Shown: positions 17,149-25,568 of the stretch, piece by piece
Layout: every line of letters begins with the position of its first letter
How positions within the stretch are numbered: position 1 is the first letter of the stretch
NCBI GenBank assembly: GCA_900105225.1
Contig: LT629764.1
Span: 880,098-944,097 of the forward strand
From: Paenibacillaceae bacterium GAS479
Lineage (GTDB): Bacteria; Bacillota; Bacilli; Paenibacillales; Paenibacillaceae
Length of the DNA: 64,000 nucleotides
Reading direction: 5' to 3'
Program-made: the position numbers and the translations under genes
Notes under the pieces: generated by a model
The model's database searches: none
What the model was told of the DNA's origin: nothing
Seen by the model: only the letters and a program-made list of their open reading frames with translations

Positions 17149-18818
17149 GGCTGAGCCCCTGCTTCCGTTTCCTTCGATTTGCTGCGGTATTCCTTGGGCG
17201 TGACTCCCATATGTTTCTTGAAACAGAAGCTGAAATAGTTCGGCTCAGAAAATCCGATCCGCTCGGCAATTTCAAACGCCTTCAGCTCGGTCGTACGCAA
17301 AAGCTCTTGAGCCAGCTCCATGCGCAGCTGCATCACATATTGGAGAAAGGTTAACTTGACCTCGCGCTTGAACAGGCCGCAAAAATAACCAGCGCTTATA
17401 TGCAGATGGGAGCATAATGTCGCAATGGACAGATCTGGATCATGGAGGCGGGATCGCGTGAAGCGAAGCGCTTCCTCTACCAAATCTTTGTAAGCATGCT
17501 GCCTCGTTCCAGCGATATGTCCCGTGAGTGCAAGGCACAGCTCTTTCAACCAGCGCTCCGCCTCAGGAAGTCCGCTTTGCCGAGCCAGCTCCGCATAGGG
17601 ACTCGCGCCCGAACCAAGCAGCTGCTCCAGCTCGACACCGGCCGACTGAGCCGTCCGGCAGACGGAGGTCAGCACCTCCATTAAATAGAGCTGAATGTTG
17701 CTATACGTATGCCCCTCGCCGATTTCCCCGAAAATCGACGCCAGCAGGTCAGACAATTCCTCCATCGTCCCTACTTTAAGGCAGCGCGACAGCGCCTGCT
17801 CCCTCAGCTCGTCAAAACGCAGCGGCGCGGAATTACGCCGTTCCAGATCCTGCAGGAAAATAAGCCGATCCATTCCGGGTACGATACGGTAATCCAAAGC
17901 AAGCAACGCTTCCTCATAGGCTTCCTTGATGCCGGATAGGCTGTCCTTAGGCAGGCCTGTCCCGATCATAACGTCCATGCGCAAATAAAAGCCAACACTC
18001 CGCGCCAAATGTTCTAGCGTCGCCTGGCAGCGCTCGCGCCATCCTGCATCGCCTAAGCTAAAGTCCATCAGTACGATGCTGTCCTGATGAAGAAAAGCAA
18101 GCCGATCCTCGCGGGAAGCCCAGATCTCCTCCGCCACATTAAGAACGGCGAACAGCTTCAGCTCCATATCCGAGGAACGGGACAGCGAACCGCTGGAGGC
18201 GAGCGTCCCTTCCGGCTGCTCCGCCGCCATTGCCGATTCTCCCTCCGGCGAATCAAGCCGGATGATCGAAACCGAGCAGCCTCCACCGGTCAGATTCAGG
18301 CCGTTCTGCCCTGCACGGCTGCGGATTACCCCCTCATCGTACTGGCGGTACAGAAGCGAGCTGAGAAACTGGGTTTGAAGCTGCGGCTGACTGAGGCGAT
18401 AATGCTCCCTAAGCTTATGTGCATCCTCGCGCTCCGCACGCTCAAGGTCCATCTTCTCCTTCAAGCCAAGCAGCAGTTCCGTCAAGCTTGTCGCCGTGAA
18501 CGGCTTTAGCAAATATTCATCAACGCTAAGCGACACCGCCTGGCGCGCATAGTCAAATTCGTCATATCCCGTCAAAATAACGGTGCGAGCGAGTGGCAGC
18601 TCCGTTTGCAGCCTTTTCACCAGCTCCAATCCGTCTATAAACGGCATGCGGATATCGGTCAATACAACATCCGGCTGCAATCGATCGGCCAGCTCCAGAG
18701 CTTCAAGCCCGTTTTCCGCCGTGCCAGCCACCGAGAAACCGCAAGCTTCCCAGTCGATTTCTGTCAGTAGCCCCTCTCTTACGTCAGCCTCATCATCGGC
18801 CAGCAGCACGCGATACAT
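17145..18818 (-). CDS. AraC-type response regulator, YesN type
   Basis: A 557-residue regulator. The receiver domain (residues about 1-120) has LLADDEADVREG, the phospho-acceptor Asp in DVVLTDIRMP and the KPF lysine. A variable central region follows. The C-terminus is a tandem AraC helix-turn-helix (ISAGYFCGLFKREVKLTFLQ, then IAERIGFSEPNYFSFCFKK and GVTPKEYRSKSKE). The start is placed at ATG 18818 because GGAG lies 8 bases upstream; an ATG at 18827 sits too close to it. The likely target is the mgl operon downstream; the first array gene is divergent from it. Confidence 0.92.
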   Translation of the reverse strand: MYRVLLADDEADVREGLLTEIDWEACGFSVAGTAENGLEALELADRLQPDVVLTDIRMPFIDGLELVKRLQTELPLARTVILTGYDEFDYARQAVSLSVDEYLLKPFTATSLTELLLGLKEKMDLERAEREDAHKLREHYRLSQPQLQTQFLSSLLYRQYDEGVIRSRAGQNGLNLTGGGCSVSIIRLDSPEGESAMAAEQPEGTLASSGSLSRSSDMELKLFAVLNVAEEIWASREDRLAFLHQDSIVLMDFSLGDAGWRERCQATLEHLARSVGFYLRMDVMIGTGLPKDSLSGIKEAYEEALLALDYRIVPGMDRLIFLQDLERRNSAPLRFDELREQALSRCLKVGTMEELSDLLASIFGEIGEGHTYSNIQLYLMEVLTSVCRTAQSAGVELEQLLGSGASPYAELARQSGLPEAERWLKELCLALTGHIAGTRQHAYKDLVEEALRFTRSRLHDPDLSIATLCSHLHISAGYFCGLFKREVKLTFLQYVMQLRMELAQELLRTTELKAFEIAERIGFSEPNYFSFCFKKHMGVTPKEYRSKSKETEAGAQP

Positions 18819-18970
18819 GTCATCCACTCCCTAGACAATCTATAAAGAACTATTACTCTATCAGGTTCGCCTTTTAATGTAAACGCATACTTATTGGAAT
18901 TGGAGCTGTATTCCCGGCGCTCAATTTTAAATGTTCTATATGGTCATCGATATTTCAAATCCTCGGTTTT

Positions 18971-19020
18971 CAAACAAGCCTAACTAAACATACAAATAAT
19001 ACAGCTTTTAATGGGGGTAT
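18971..19020 (+). promoter_or_regulatory. Repeated upstream block, copy 1 (before array gene A)
   Basis: Shares AAACAAGCC, CATACAAATAATA and a CTTT/GGRGGTAT end with the blocks at 30143 and 31923. CATACA resembles the minus-10 of the mother-cell sigma factor SigE, but I see no matching minus-35 with correct spacing, so the promoter reading is inferred from repetition and position. Confidence 0.55.
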
Positions 19021-19022
19021 GC

Positions 19023-19082
19023 ATGAACAGGCTGTCTCTCGGTTCTCATTACCTTTATAGGAGGAGTCGACATGAGCGGTAA
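19023..19082 (+). CDS. Possible 19-codon leader ORF overlapping array gene A
   Basis: ATG 19023 is preceded by GGGGGT with normal spacing. The frame runs MNRLSLGSHYLYRRSRHER and stops at 19080-19082, after crossing the AGGAGGAGTC site and start of gene A (ATG 19072) in another frame. In copy 2 of the upstream block the real start sits at this same place, so this may be a leftover start or a coupled leader peptide. Expression is unproven. Confidence 0.35.
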   Translation: MNRLSLGSHYLYRRSRHER

Positions 19083-20664
19083 GCGTTATAAAAAAGCAGA
19101 ACTCCGTTCCTTTAAACCTCACACAGAAGAATGTTGCAAGCCTTGTCCAAAGCCCCCACCTAGAAATTGTCTGATCCTATTCACGCCGCTGCAGGCCGAC
19201 ATTTTTGAAGGGCTGCTAGATGATTTGATCGCTTCTATTCAACCCGTCTTTATCCCGCCGTCCGGTCCGCTGCCCGATGTGTTTAAAGAGTTGCAAAACC
19301 TGTTCAAAAGCATGCGTCTATCGCTCCTTGATCAAGCTGCCCTATTTGCCGCCACTGAGCTTCCTATAACCGCCTACGAACAGTCGGAAGGCTGGTCTAC
19401 GGCGTTAATCGCCGCAACCCAGACCGCTCTGACGGAGCTTTACGCATTCAGCCTGCTGGCATGCGTGTCCAGTTCCGTTAAAGACGGGTGGGTTATCCGC
19501 ATTAGGTTAGCTGAGACAAATTTGGCCGGAATAGAAAGCCTTGTTCCTCCGGTCACTTCTGGATCGATTATTTCTTTTGACAGCGGGTCCAATCTTATCA
19601 GCTTAAGCTTCAACGGGACCACAGGACTTCCCACTACAGGAGTAATATTGGGCGATGATTTTGTATCCCAAAGCATACCGGTCACTTCAGACAGCTCAGG
19701 AACGAGTGTGTCCATTGCGCTGGCGACTGCTTCCAGCAGTACCAACTATGCTTTCTCCATGCCAAAATCCGGGACGCTAAACGCTATGTCCGCCGGATTT
19801 CTTCCTAACGATCTCACCATTAGTGAAGGGTCGGTTACGATCCAAGCCCAGTTGTGCAGAGCTCTCTCCAGCGTTTCCCCTTATACGCCTTTTGTTGCCA
19901 TTCCCGGAGCAGTCGTTCAGATGCTCCCTGCCTTATCCGGGGATGTATCGGGAATTTCATGCGCAGGTAGCCTAACGGGACTTGATATTCCTATAAATGC
20001 GGAGGATAGGCTCGTGCTCGTATATACCGCATCTGCGGTTGGCCATGCGGGTACATCGCCGACGACTATCCTCGGCACAGGAGGCGCGAGTTTTACGGTT
20101 GGAATCGCCGGGACACCTGCCACAAATGCTCCGATTCTGCGTTTTGCCAGCGTATCCACCATAGAAATAAATTTCGGGAATTCAGGTCTTCCCACCAGCG
20201 CAGGAGCAGTTGCCTTTGGATTCAGTGAAACCGTGCCTGCCGCTCTTGCTCAGTCTTTTGCTGTAAATCCAACATTCAATGAATTTACAACTACCGTGCC
20301 GGGAGGAGGCACAATTACGGCCGTGGCGGCTTACTTCGGCGTTGAAAGCAATCAAATCATCTCCGATGCCAACACCGTTGACATCCAGGCTTTTTTATAT
20401 CGATATTCGGCCGACAATCTGACGGCAACTCTGTTTGGAAACACAATTATTAGACTTACTCCTTTGCCAGAAGGGACTTATACGGAAAGCTCGCCTGGAG
20501 CTCATGGCATTGTAGATGGGCTCAGCATTGAGTTCGGGGAAGATGACCGGATATTGCTCGTGTTCACCGGATTTGTCAGCGGCTCCGGCACAACCCGTAT
20601 TACAGGCTGGGCTAGCGGAGGCATATTCGTCATTCCAAATGATCCAATCGAGCCGGACAACTGA
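19072..20664 (+). CDS. BclB-like spore-surface-type protein A (first array gene)
   Basis: 530 residues, in four parts. Residues 1-32 are a Lys/His/Cys/Pro leader (HTEECCKPCPKPPPRNC). Residues about 30-148 are a conserved domain, predicted mostly helical: LILFTPLQADIFEGLLDDL, the FIPPSGPLP loop, ELPITAYEQSEGW, LTELYAFSLLACVSS, VKDGWVIRIRLAETNLAG. Residues about 220-345 and 395-520 are two beta domains that resemble the C-terminal domain of exosporium protein BclB: YAFSMPKSGT, VTIQAQLCRA, FVAIPGAVV, INAEDRLVLVY, and in the second TITAVAAYFG and ITGWASGG. There is no signal peptide and no Gly-X-Y collagen repeat. This suits a spore coat or exosporium protein assembled from the mother cell; that role is inferred. 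Copy 1 of the upstream block and AGGAGGAGTC precede the gene. Confidence 0.85.
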   Translation: MSGKRYKKAELRSFKPHTEECCKPCPKPPPRNCLILFTPLQADIFEGLLDDLIASIQPVFIPPSGPLPDVFKELQNLFKSMRLSLLDQAALFAATELPITAYEQSEGWSTALIAATQTALTELYAFSLLACVSSSVKDGWVIRIRLAETNLAGIESLVPPVTSGSIISFDSGSNLISLSFNGTTGLPTTGVILGDDFVSQSIPVTSDSSGTSVSIALATASSSTNYAFSMPKSGTLNAMSAGFLPNDLTISEGSVTIQAQLCRALSSVSPYTPFVAIPGAVVQMLPALSGDVSGISCAGSLTGLDIPINAEDRLVLVYTASAVGHAGTSPTTILGTGGASFTVGIAGTPATNAPILRFASVSTIEINFGNSGLPTSAGAVAFGFSETVPAALAQSFAVNPTFNEFTTTVPGGGTITAVAAYFGVESNQIISDANTVDIQAFLYRYSADNLTATLFGNTIIRLTPLPEGTYTESSPGAHGIVDGLSIEFGEDDRILLVFTGFVSGSGTTRITGWASGGIFVIPNDPIEPDN

Positions 20665-20667
20665 TTA

Positions 20668-20750
20668 GATAATGGAACGATCACGCAAAATACGGCTGGA
20701 ATTCATGGCTTAAAAGCGGCGGAATTACAATTGGATCGGTTCAAGACTAA
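20668..20750 (+). pseudogene. Vestige of a deleted array paralogue
   Basis: Right after gene A, the frame from 20668 reads DNGTITQ, then TAGIHGL; a shift then gives SGGITIGSVQD and a stop at 20748. These are pieces of the second BclB-like domain found in intact copies (GTITQFAAYF, the pre-C-terminal HGL turn, SGGISIG), so about 300-400 bases of another copy were lost by internal deletions. It lies just upstream of gene B's ribosome site. Confidence 0.7.
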
Positions 20751-20763
20751 GGAGGATGAAGAA

Positions 20764-22347
20764 ATGAGCGATATGCATAATGAAAACGCCAAGCTGCATT
20801 CTTACAAACCCCACACAGAAGATCACTGCAGACCTTGTCCAAAACCACCGAAAAAAAATTGCCTTATTATCTTCACGCCCGATCAAGCCGACCTATTCCA
20901 GGATCTGCTGGACGGCCTAATCGCTTCCATACAAATCTCTTTCGTCCCGCCAATGGGACCATTGCCCAGCGTGCTCAGGGTTTTGCAAAATTTGTTCAAG
21001 GAGATGCGGCTGTCTCTGCGGGAACAAGCCGCTCTGTTTGCTGCTACAGAACTGAATATTACTGCTTATGAGCAATCCGACCGATGGTCAGACGCCCTTA
21101 TAGCCGCTACGAGTCAAACATTGACGGAGCTTTATGCCTTCAGCCTGCTCGCCTGCGTATCCAGCGACGTCAAGGACGGATGGGTGATCCGCATCAGGAT
21201 GGCCGAAACCAATCTGGCCGGAGTATCGGGCGCCGTTCCTCCGGAAATCTCAGGGACGGTTCTGACCTTTGATGGCGGCAATGTTGAGACCTCCCTCAGC
21301 TTAAGCACCACAACCGGTTTACCCACTAATGGAGCAATTCCAATTATCAATTTCACATCGGGAAGCATACCTGTAACGACGACTAACGCCGGGCAAGTCG
21401 TATCAATCGAGCTTGCCAACAACGTCGGAGGGAATAACTTTGCCTTCTCCATGCCCCGACAAGGTACACTTACCACACTATCAGTAAGCTTCTTCCCAGA
21501 GAACACTACAATTTCAGGCGGGTCGATTACGGTTCAGGTTCAGCTATGCCGAGCTCTCCCCGACTCTAATCTTAATATCCCTCTTGTTGCAATCCCGGGG
21601 ACTGTTGCATCTTTAGTTCCCGCCTTATCCGGCAGTACAAAGTTCATTGGATGCGCAGTCAGCCTGGATAATCTGAACATTGCCTTAAATCCTGAAGACC
21701 GCCTTGCGCTCGTGTTTACGATCTCCTCCTCCAATCCAAAGGTGACTCCTTCCACCTTATCCGGTACGTTAGCCGGATTCATTGCCATTGAACCGGTTAA
21801 TGCGCCGCCCACTTCCGCGGGGCCAATTATTCCAATCGCCAGCAATCATACGGTTAATTTGGAATTCGGATCTAATGGTGATCCACTTAGCGCAGGGATT
21901 ATTGGCTACGGATTTAGCGAAAACCAGGACTTTGTCTCGTCTGGAGCTCCGATTAATGTAAGCTCGCAGCTGGTCAATTTTACATCGCCCCTGAATGCAA
22001 ATGGAACCATTACGCAGTTTGCCGCTTATTTCAGCATTGATGGTAGCGAAACCACGGTACTGGAACAGACCACTTCGGTTTATGCCGAAATATATAAGTA
22101 TACACCGGCAACGAATCAAATCAGCCCCTTGCCTGACACCTTTCTCCATGTAGGTGATTTCTCGAATACACCCATTAGTATATTTACTCCTTCCGCTCAT
22201 AACGTAAAAACCGGGCTTAATATTGCGGCCAGTTCCGGGGATCGATTTGTGTTGGTGTTTACCGTATTAGCCGCTGGACCATTGACAAGTGGCCTTGTGA
22301 TCGGCTGGGCAAGCGGTGGCATATCGATTGGACCGAGTTCATCTTAA
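20764..22347 (+). CDS. BclB-like array protein B
   Basis: 527 residues with the layout of protein A. The start is ATG 20764, with AAGGAGG 8 bases upstream; the frame extends to a TTG at 20731, but that lies inside the vestige. The leader is HTEDHCRPCPKPPKKNC. The first beta domain has NNFAFSMPRQGT and VTVQVQLCRALPD; the second has NGTITQFAAYFSIDGSE and VIGWASGGISIGPSSS. It belongs to the LNITAYEQSDRW, ATSQTLTELYAF subgroup with C and I. It is almost identical to gene C over the first 800 bases and more diverged in its last third. Confidence 0.85.
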   Translation: MSDMHNENAKLHSYKPHTEDHCRPCPKPPKKNCLIIFTPDQADLFQDLLDGLIASIQISFVPPMGPLPSVLRVLQNLFKEMRLSLREQAALFAATELNITAYEQSDRWSDALIAATSQTLTELYAFSLLACVSSDVKDGWVIRIRMAETNLAGVSGAVPPEISGTVLTFDGGNVETSLSLSTTTGLPTNGAIPIINFTSGSIPVTTTNAGQVVSIELANNVGGNNFAFSMPRQGTLTTLSVSFFPENTTISGGSITVQVQLCRALPDSNLNIPLVAIPGTVASLVPALSGSTKFIGCAVSLDNLNIALNPEDRLALVFTISSSNPKVTPSTLSGTLAGFIAIEPVNAPPTSAGPIIPIASNHTVNLEFGSNGDPLSAGIIGYGFSENQDFVSSGAPINVSSQLVNFTSPLNANGTITQFAAYFSIDGSETTVLEQTTSVYAEIYKYTPATNQISPLPDTFLHVGDFSNTPISIFTPSAHNVKTGLNIAASSGDRFVLVFTVLAAGPLTSGLVIGWASGGISIGPSSS

Positions 22348-22396
22348 GTTAACAGAGCAGAGCCAAAGTCAGCTTCATATATAGGGAGGAATTTAT

Positions 22397-23980
22397 ATGA
22401 ACGAAGAATTTGACCAAAAAGCCAAGTTGCATTCTTACAAGCCCCACACGGAAGATCACTGCAGACCTTGTCCAAAACCACCGAAAAAAAATTGCCTTAT
22501 TATCTTCACGCCCGATCAAGCCGACCTATTCCAGGATCTGCTGGACGGTCTAATCGCTTCTATACAAATCTCTTTCATCCCTCCAATGGGACCATTGCCC
22601 AGCGTGCTCAGGGTTTTGCAAAATTTGTTCAAGGAGATGCGGCTGTCACTGCGGGAACAAGCCGCTCTGTTTGCTGCTACAGAACTGAATATTACCGCTT
22701 ATGAGCAATCCGACCGGTGGTCAGACGCCCTTATAGCCGCTACGAGTCAAACATTGACAGAGCTTTATGCCTTCAGCCTGCTCGCCTGCGTATCCAGCGA
22801 CGTCAAGGACGGATGGGTGATCCGCATCAGGATGGCCGAAACCAATCTGGCCGGAGTATCGGGCGCCGTTCCCCCGGCAATCTCAGGGACGGTTCTGACC
22901 TTTGATGGCGGCAATGTCGAGACCTCCCTCAGCTTAAGCACCACAACCGGTTTACCCATTAACGGAGCAATTCCAATTATCAATTTCACATCGGGAAGCA
23001 TACCTGTAACGACGACTAACGCCGGGCAAGTCGTATCAATCGAGCTTGCCAACAACGTCGGAGGGAATAACTTTGCCTTCTCCATGCCCCGACAAGGTAC
23101 ACTTACCACACTATCAGTAAGCTTCTTCCCAGAGAACACCACAATTTCAGGCGGGTCGATTACGGTTCAGGTTCAGCTATGCCGAGCTCTCCCGGGTTCT
23201 CCTCTTTATACCCCTCTTGTTGCAATCCCGGGGACCGTTGCATCTTTAGTTCCGGCCTTATCCGGCAGTACAAAGTTCATTGGATGCGCAGTCAGCCTGG
23301 ATAATCTGAACATTGCCTTAAGTCCTGAAGACCGCCTTGCGCTCGTGTTTACGATCTCCTCCTCGAATCCAAAGGTGACTCCCTCCACCTTATCCGGTAC
23401 GTTAGCCGGATTCATAACCATTGAGCCGGTTAATGCGCCGCCCACTTCCGCGGGGCCAATTATTCCAATCGCCAGCAACCATGCCGTTAATTTGGAATTC
23501 GGTTCTAATGGTAATGCACTTAGCGCAGGGATTATTGGCTACGGATTTAGCGAAAACCAGGACTTTGTCTCGTTTGGAGCACCGATTAGTGTAAGCTCGC
23601 AGCTGGTCAATTTTACATCGCCTCTGAATGCAAATGGAACTATTACGGAGTTTGCCGCTTATTTCAGCATTAATGTTACCAACACCTCGGCTCTGGCACA
23701 GCCCATTACGGTTGATGCAGAAATATATAAATATTCACCTGCGACGAATCAGGTCAGCCCCTTGCCTGACACCTTTCTCCATGTAGGAGATTTCCTGGAG
23801 ACAACCATTACGCAAACTACTCCTCCCGTTCATAGCGTAAAAACCGGGCTCAATATTGCAGTCAGTTCCGGGGATCGATTTGTGCTGGTGTTTACCGTAC
23901 TAAGCGCCGGACCGGTACCAAGTGGCCTTGTGAGTGGTTGGGCAAGCGGAGGCATATCCATTGGACTTAGTTCATCTTAA
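22397..23980 (+). CDS. BclB-like array protein C
   Basis: 527 residues, the same length as B, and a clear tandem duplicate of it: the leader, helical domain and first beta domain differ at only a few sites (for example LPINGAIP for LPTNGAIP, ALPGSPLYTPL for ALPDSNLNIPL). The last domain differs more (SINVTNTSALAQPITVDAEI, HSVKTGLNIAVSS), reading closer to gene D in places. The start ATG has AGGGAGG upstream. Only 49 bases separate B and C, without a terminator, so they share a transcript. Confidence 0.85.
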   Translation: MNEEFDQKAKLHSYKPHTEDHCRPCPKPPKKNCLIIFTPDQADLFQDLLDGLIASIQISFIPPMGPLPSVLRVLQNLFKEMRLSLREQAALFAATELNITAYEQSDRWSDALIAATSQTLTELYAFSLLACVSSDVKDGWVIRIRMAETNLAGVSGAVPPAISGTVLTFDGGNVETSLSLSTTTGLPINGAIPIINFTSGSIPVTTTNAGQVVSIELANNVGGNNFAFSMPRQGTLTTLSVSFFPENTTISGGSITVQVQLCRALPGSPLYTPLVAIPGTVASLVPALSGSTKFIGCAVSLDNLNIALSPEDRLALVFTISSSNPKVTPSTLSGTLAGFITIEPVNAPPTSAGPIIPIASNHAVNLEFGSNGNALSAGIIGYGFSENQDFVSFGAPISVSSQLVNFTSPLNANGTITEFAAYFSINVTNTSALAQPITVDAEIYKYSPATNQVSPLPDTFLHVGDFLETTITQTTPPVHSVKTGLNIAVSSGDRFVLVFTVLSAGPVPSGLVSGWASGGISIGLSSS

Positions 23981-24010
23981 AGATGATTTTCTTCCTAGGA
24001 GGTATTAGCC

Positions 24011-25519
24011 TTGAATAGCGGAAAAAACGGCATCATTCTCTTCACTCCTCTGCAGGAGCAAATATTTTCCGGCTTATTGACTGATCTAATCGCTTCTATT
24101 CAACCCGGCTTTACTCCGCCTGCAGGACCGCTGCCAAATGTGTTTAAAATTATGCAAAATCTGTTCAAAAGCATGCGTCTTGGGCTCCATGATCAAGCTG
24201 CCCTGTTTGCCGCTACCGAACTTCCCATCACCGCTTACGAGCAGTCGGACGGCTGGACACCTGCGCTAATAGCCTCAACTCAAACGGCATTGACCGAGTT
24301 GTACGCTTTCAGCCTTCTAGGTTGCGTGTCTAGCCCTGTCAAAGATGGGTGGGTGAGGCAAATCAGGACTGCCGAAACCAATCTGTCCGGAATTTCCGGC
24401 GGTGTTCCACCCGTCATATCCGGTACGGTCATCTCCCTTGATGGCGGGAAAGTTGAAACGGCACTAAGCTTCAGCCCCACAACTTCCTTGCCGACTGAAG
24501 GCGCGATTCCAGTGACCGGCTTTACGTCCAAAAGCATTCCCGTTTCAACAAATGATATTGGACAGAACGTTTCCATCGTGCTGGCCGATCAATTCGGCGG
24601 GAACAACTTTGCTTTTTCTATGCCAAGGTCGGGTACGCTTACCACGATAACCGCTAGCTTTTCACCGAATGACCTAACCATCACAGGCACATTTATCGTC
24701 GCTCTTGCACAGCTATGCCGAGCTCTTCCAAGCGCTTCTCCTTACAGCCCGTTTACCGCTATTCCAGGAACTCTGGTCCAGCTAAATCCAGGTTTAGCCG
24801 GGGATATATCCGGGATTACTTTTCAAGGCAGCTTGAACAACCTTAATATCGCTCTGAATCCGGAAGATCGGCTTGTCCTTGTATTTACCCTAATCGCAAG
24901 CATCGACTCCAATCCGAATGTGACGACAATTCAAGGCACATTAGGCGGGACGCTTACAATTGAACCGGTCGATGCGCCGCCCTCTTCAGTAGGGCCGATT
25001 ATCCCGATTGCCAGCAATCAGCCGGTTAATCTAGATTTCAGCGCAGAAGGTTCTGGCACGAGCGCGGGAATTATTGGCTTCGGATATAGCGAAAACCAGA
25101 ACTTTTTCTCCTTCGGTCTTCCAATCAATGTGAGCTCACAACTAGCCAGCTTTACATCGCCGCTGGCTGGAGATGGAATCATTACAGCCTTTGCCGCTTA
25201 TTTCGGCATTGATGTAAGCCAAACCTCATCGCTAGAGCAGCCTATTACGGTTTATGCCGAGATTTATAAGTATTCACCTTCAAACAATCTGGTCAGTCCT
25301 ATGCCCGATACACTTTTGCATGTGGGAGATTTTTTGCAGACAACCATCACAGAGGCTACTCCGGGCGTTCATGGCTTACTAACAGGACTTAACCTATCCG
25401 TTAACGAAGGGGATCGCCTAGTGCTTGTGTTCACCGTTTTAAGCGCCGGAACGCCAGCCGGAGGTTTGGTGCGGGGTTGGGCGAGCGGCGGTATATCGAT
25501 AGGCCCTAGTTCCTCTTGA
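24011..25519 (+). CDS. BclB-like array protein D, leaderless form
   Basis: 502 residues starting at a TTG with AGGAGG 8 bases upstream. It lacks the Cys/Lys leader: it begins MNSGKNGIILFTPLQEQIF. Its helical domain resembles F and A (LPITAYEQSDGW, FKSMRLGLHDQAALF), while its second beta domain resembles B and C (SPINVSSQL-like stretch, VYAEIYKYSPSNN, LLHVGDFLQTT). This makes D a mosaic of the two subgroups. Conserved elements are complete: NNFAFSMPRSGT, QLCRALPS, GWASGGISIGPSSS. It is 30 bases after C. Confidence 0.85.
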   Translation: MNSGKNGIILFTPLQEQIFSGLLTDLIASIQPGFTPPAGPLPNVFKIMQNLFKSMRLGLHDQAALFAATELPITAYEQSDGWTPALIASTQTALTELYAFSLLGCVSSPVKDGWVRQIRTAETNLSGISGGVPPVISGTVISLDGGKVETALSFSPTTSLPTEGAIPVTGFTSKSIPVSTNDIGQNVSIVLADQFGGNNFAFSMPRSGTLTTITASFSPNDLTITGTFIVALAQLCRALPSASPYSPFTAIPGTLVQLNPGLAGDISGITFQGSLNNLNIALNPEDRLVLVFTLIASIDSNPNVTTIQGTLGGTLTIEPVDAPPSSVGPIIPIASNQPVNLDFSAEGSGTSAGIIGFGYSENQNFFSFGLPINVSSQLASFTSPLAGDGIITAFAAYFGIDVSQTSSLEQPITVYAEIYKYSPSNNLVSPMPDTLLHVGDFLQTTITEATPGVHGLLTGLNLSVNEGDRLVLVFTVLSAGTPAGGLVRGWASGGISIGPSSS

Positions 25520-25568
25520 TAGCATATTGCTGCTGTAAGCTTTATTAATTTCTCGAGGAGCGGTGACA

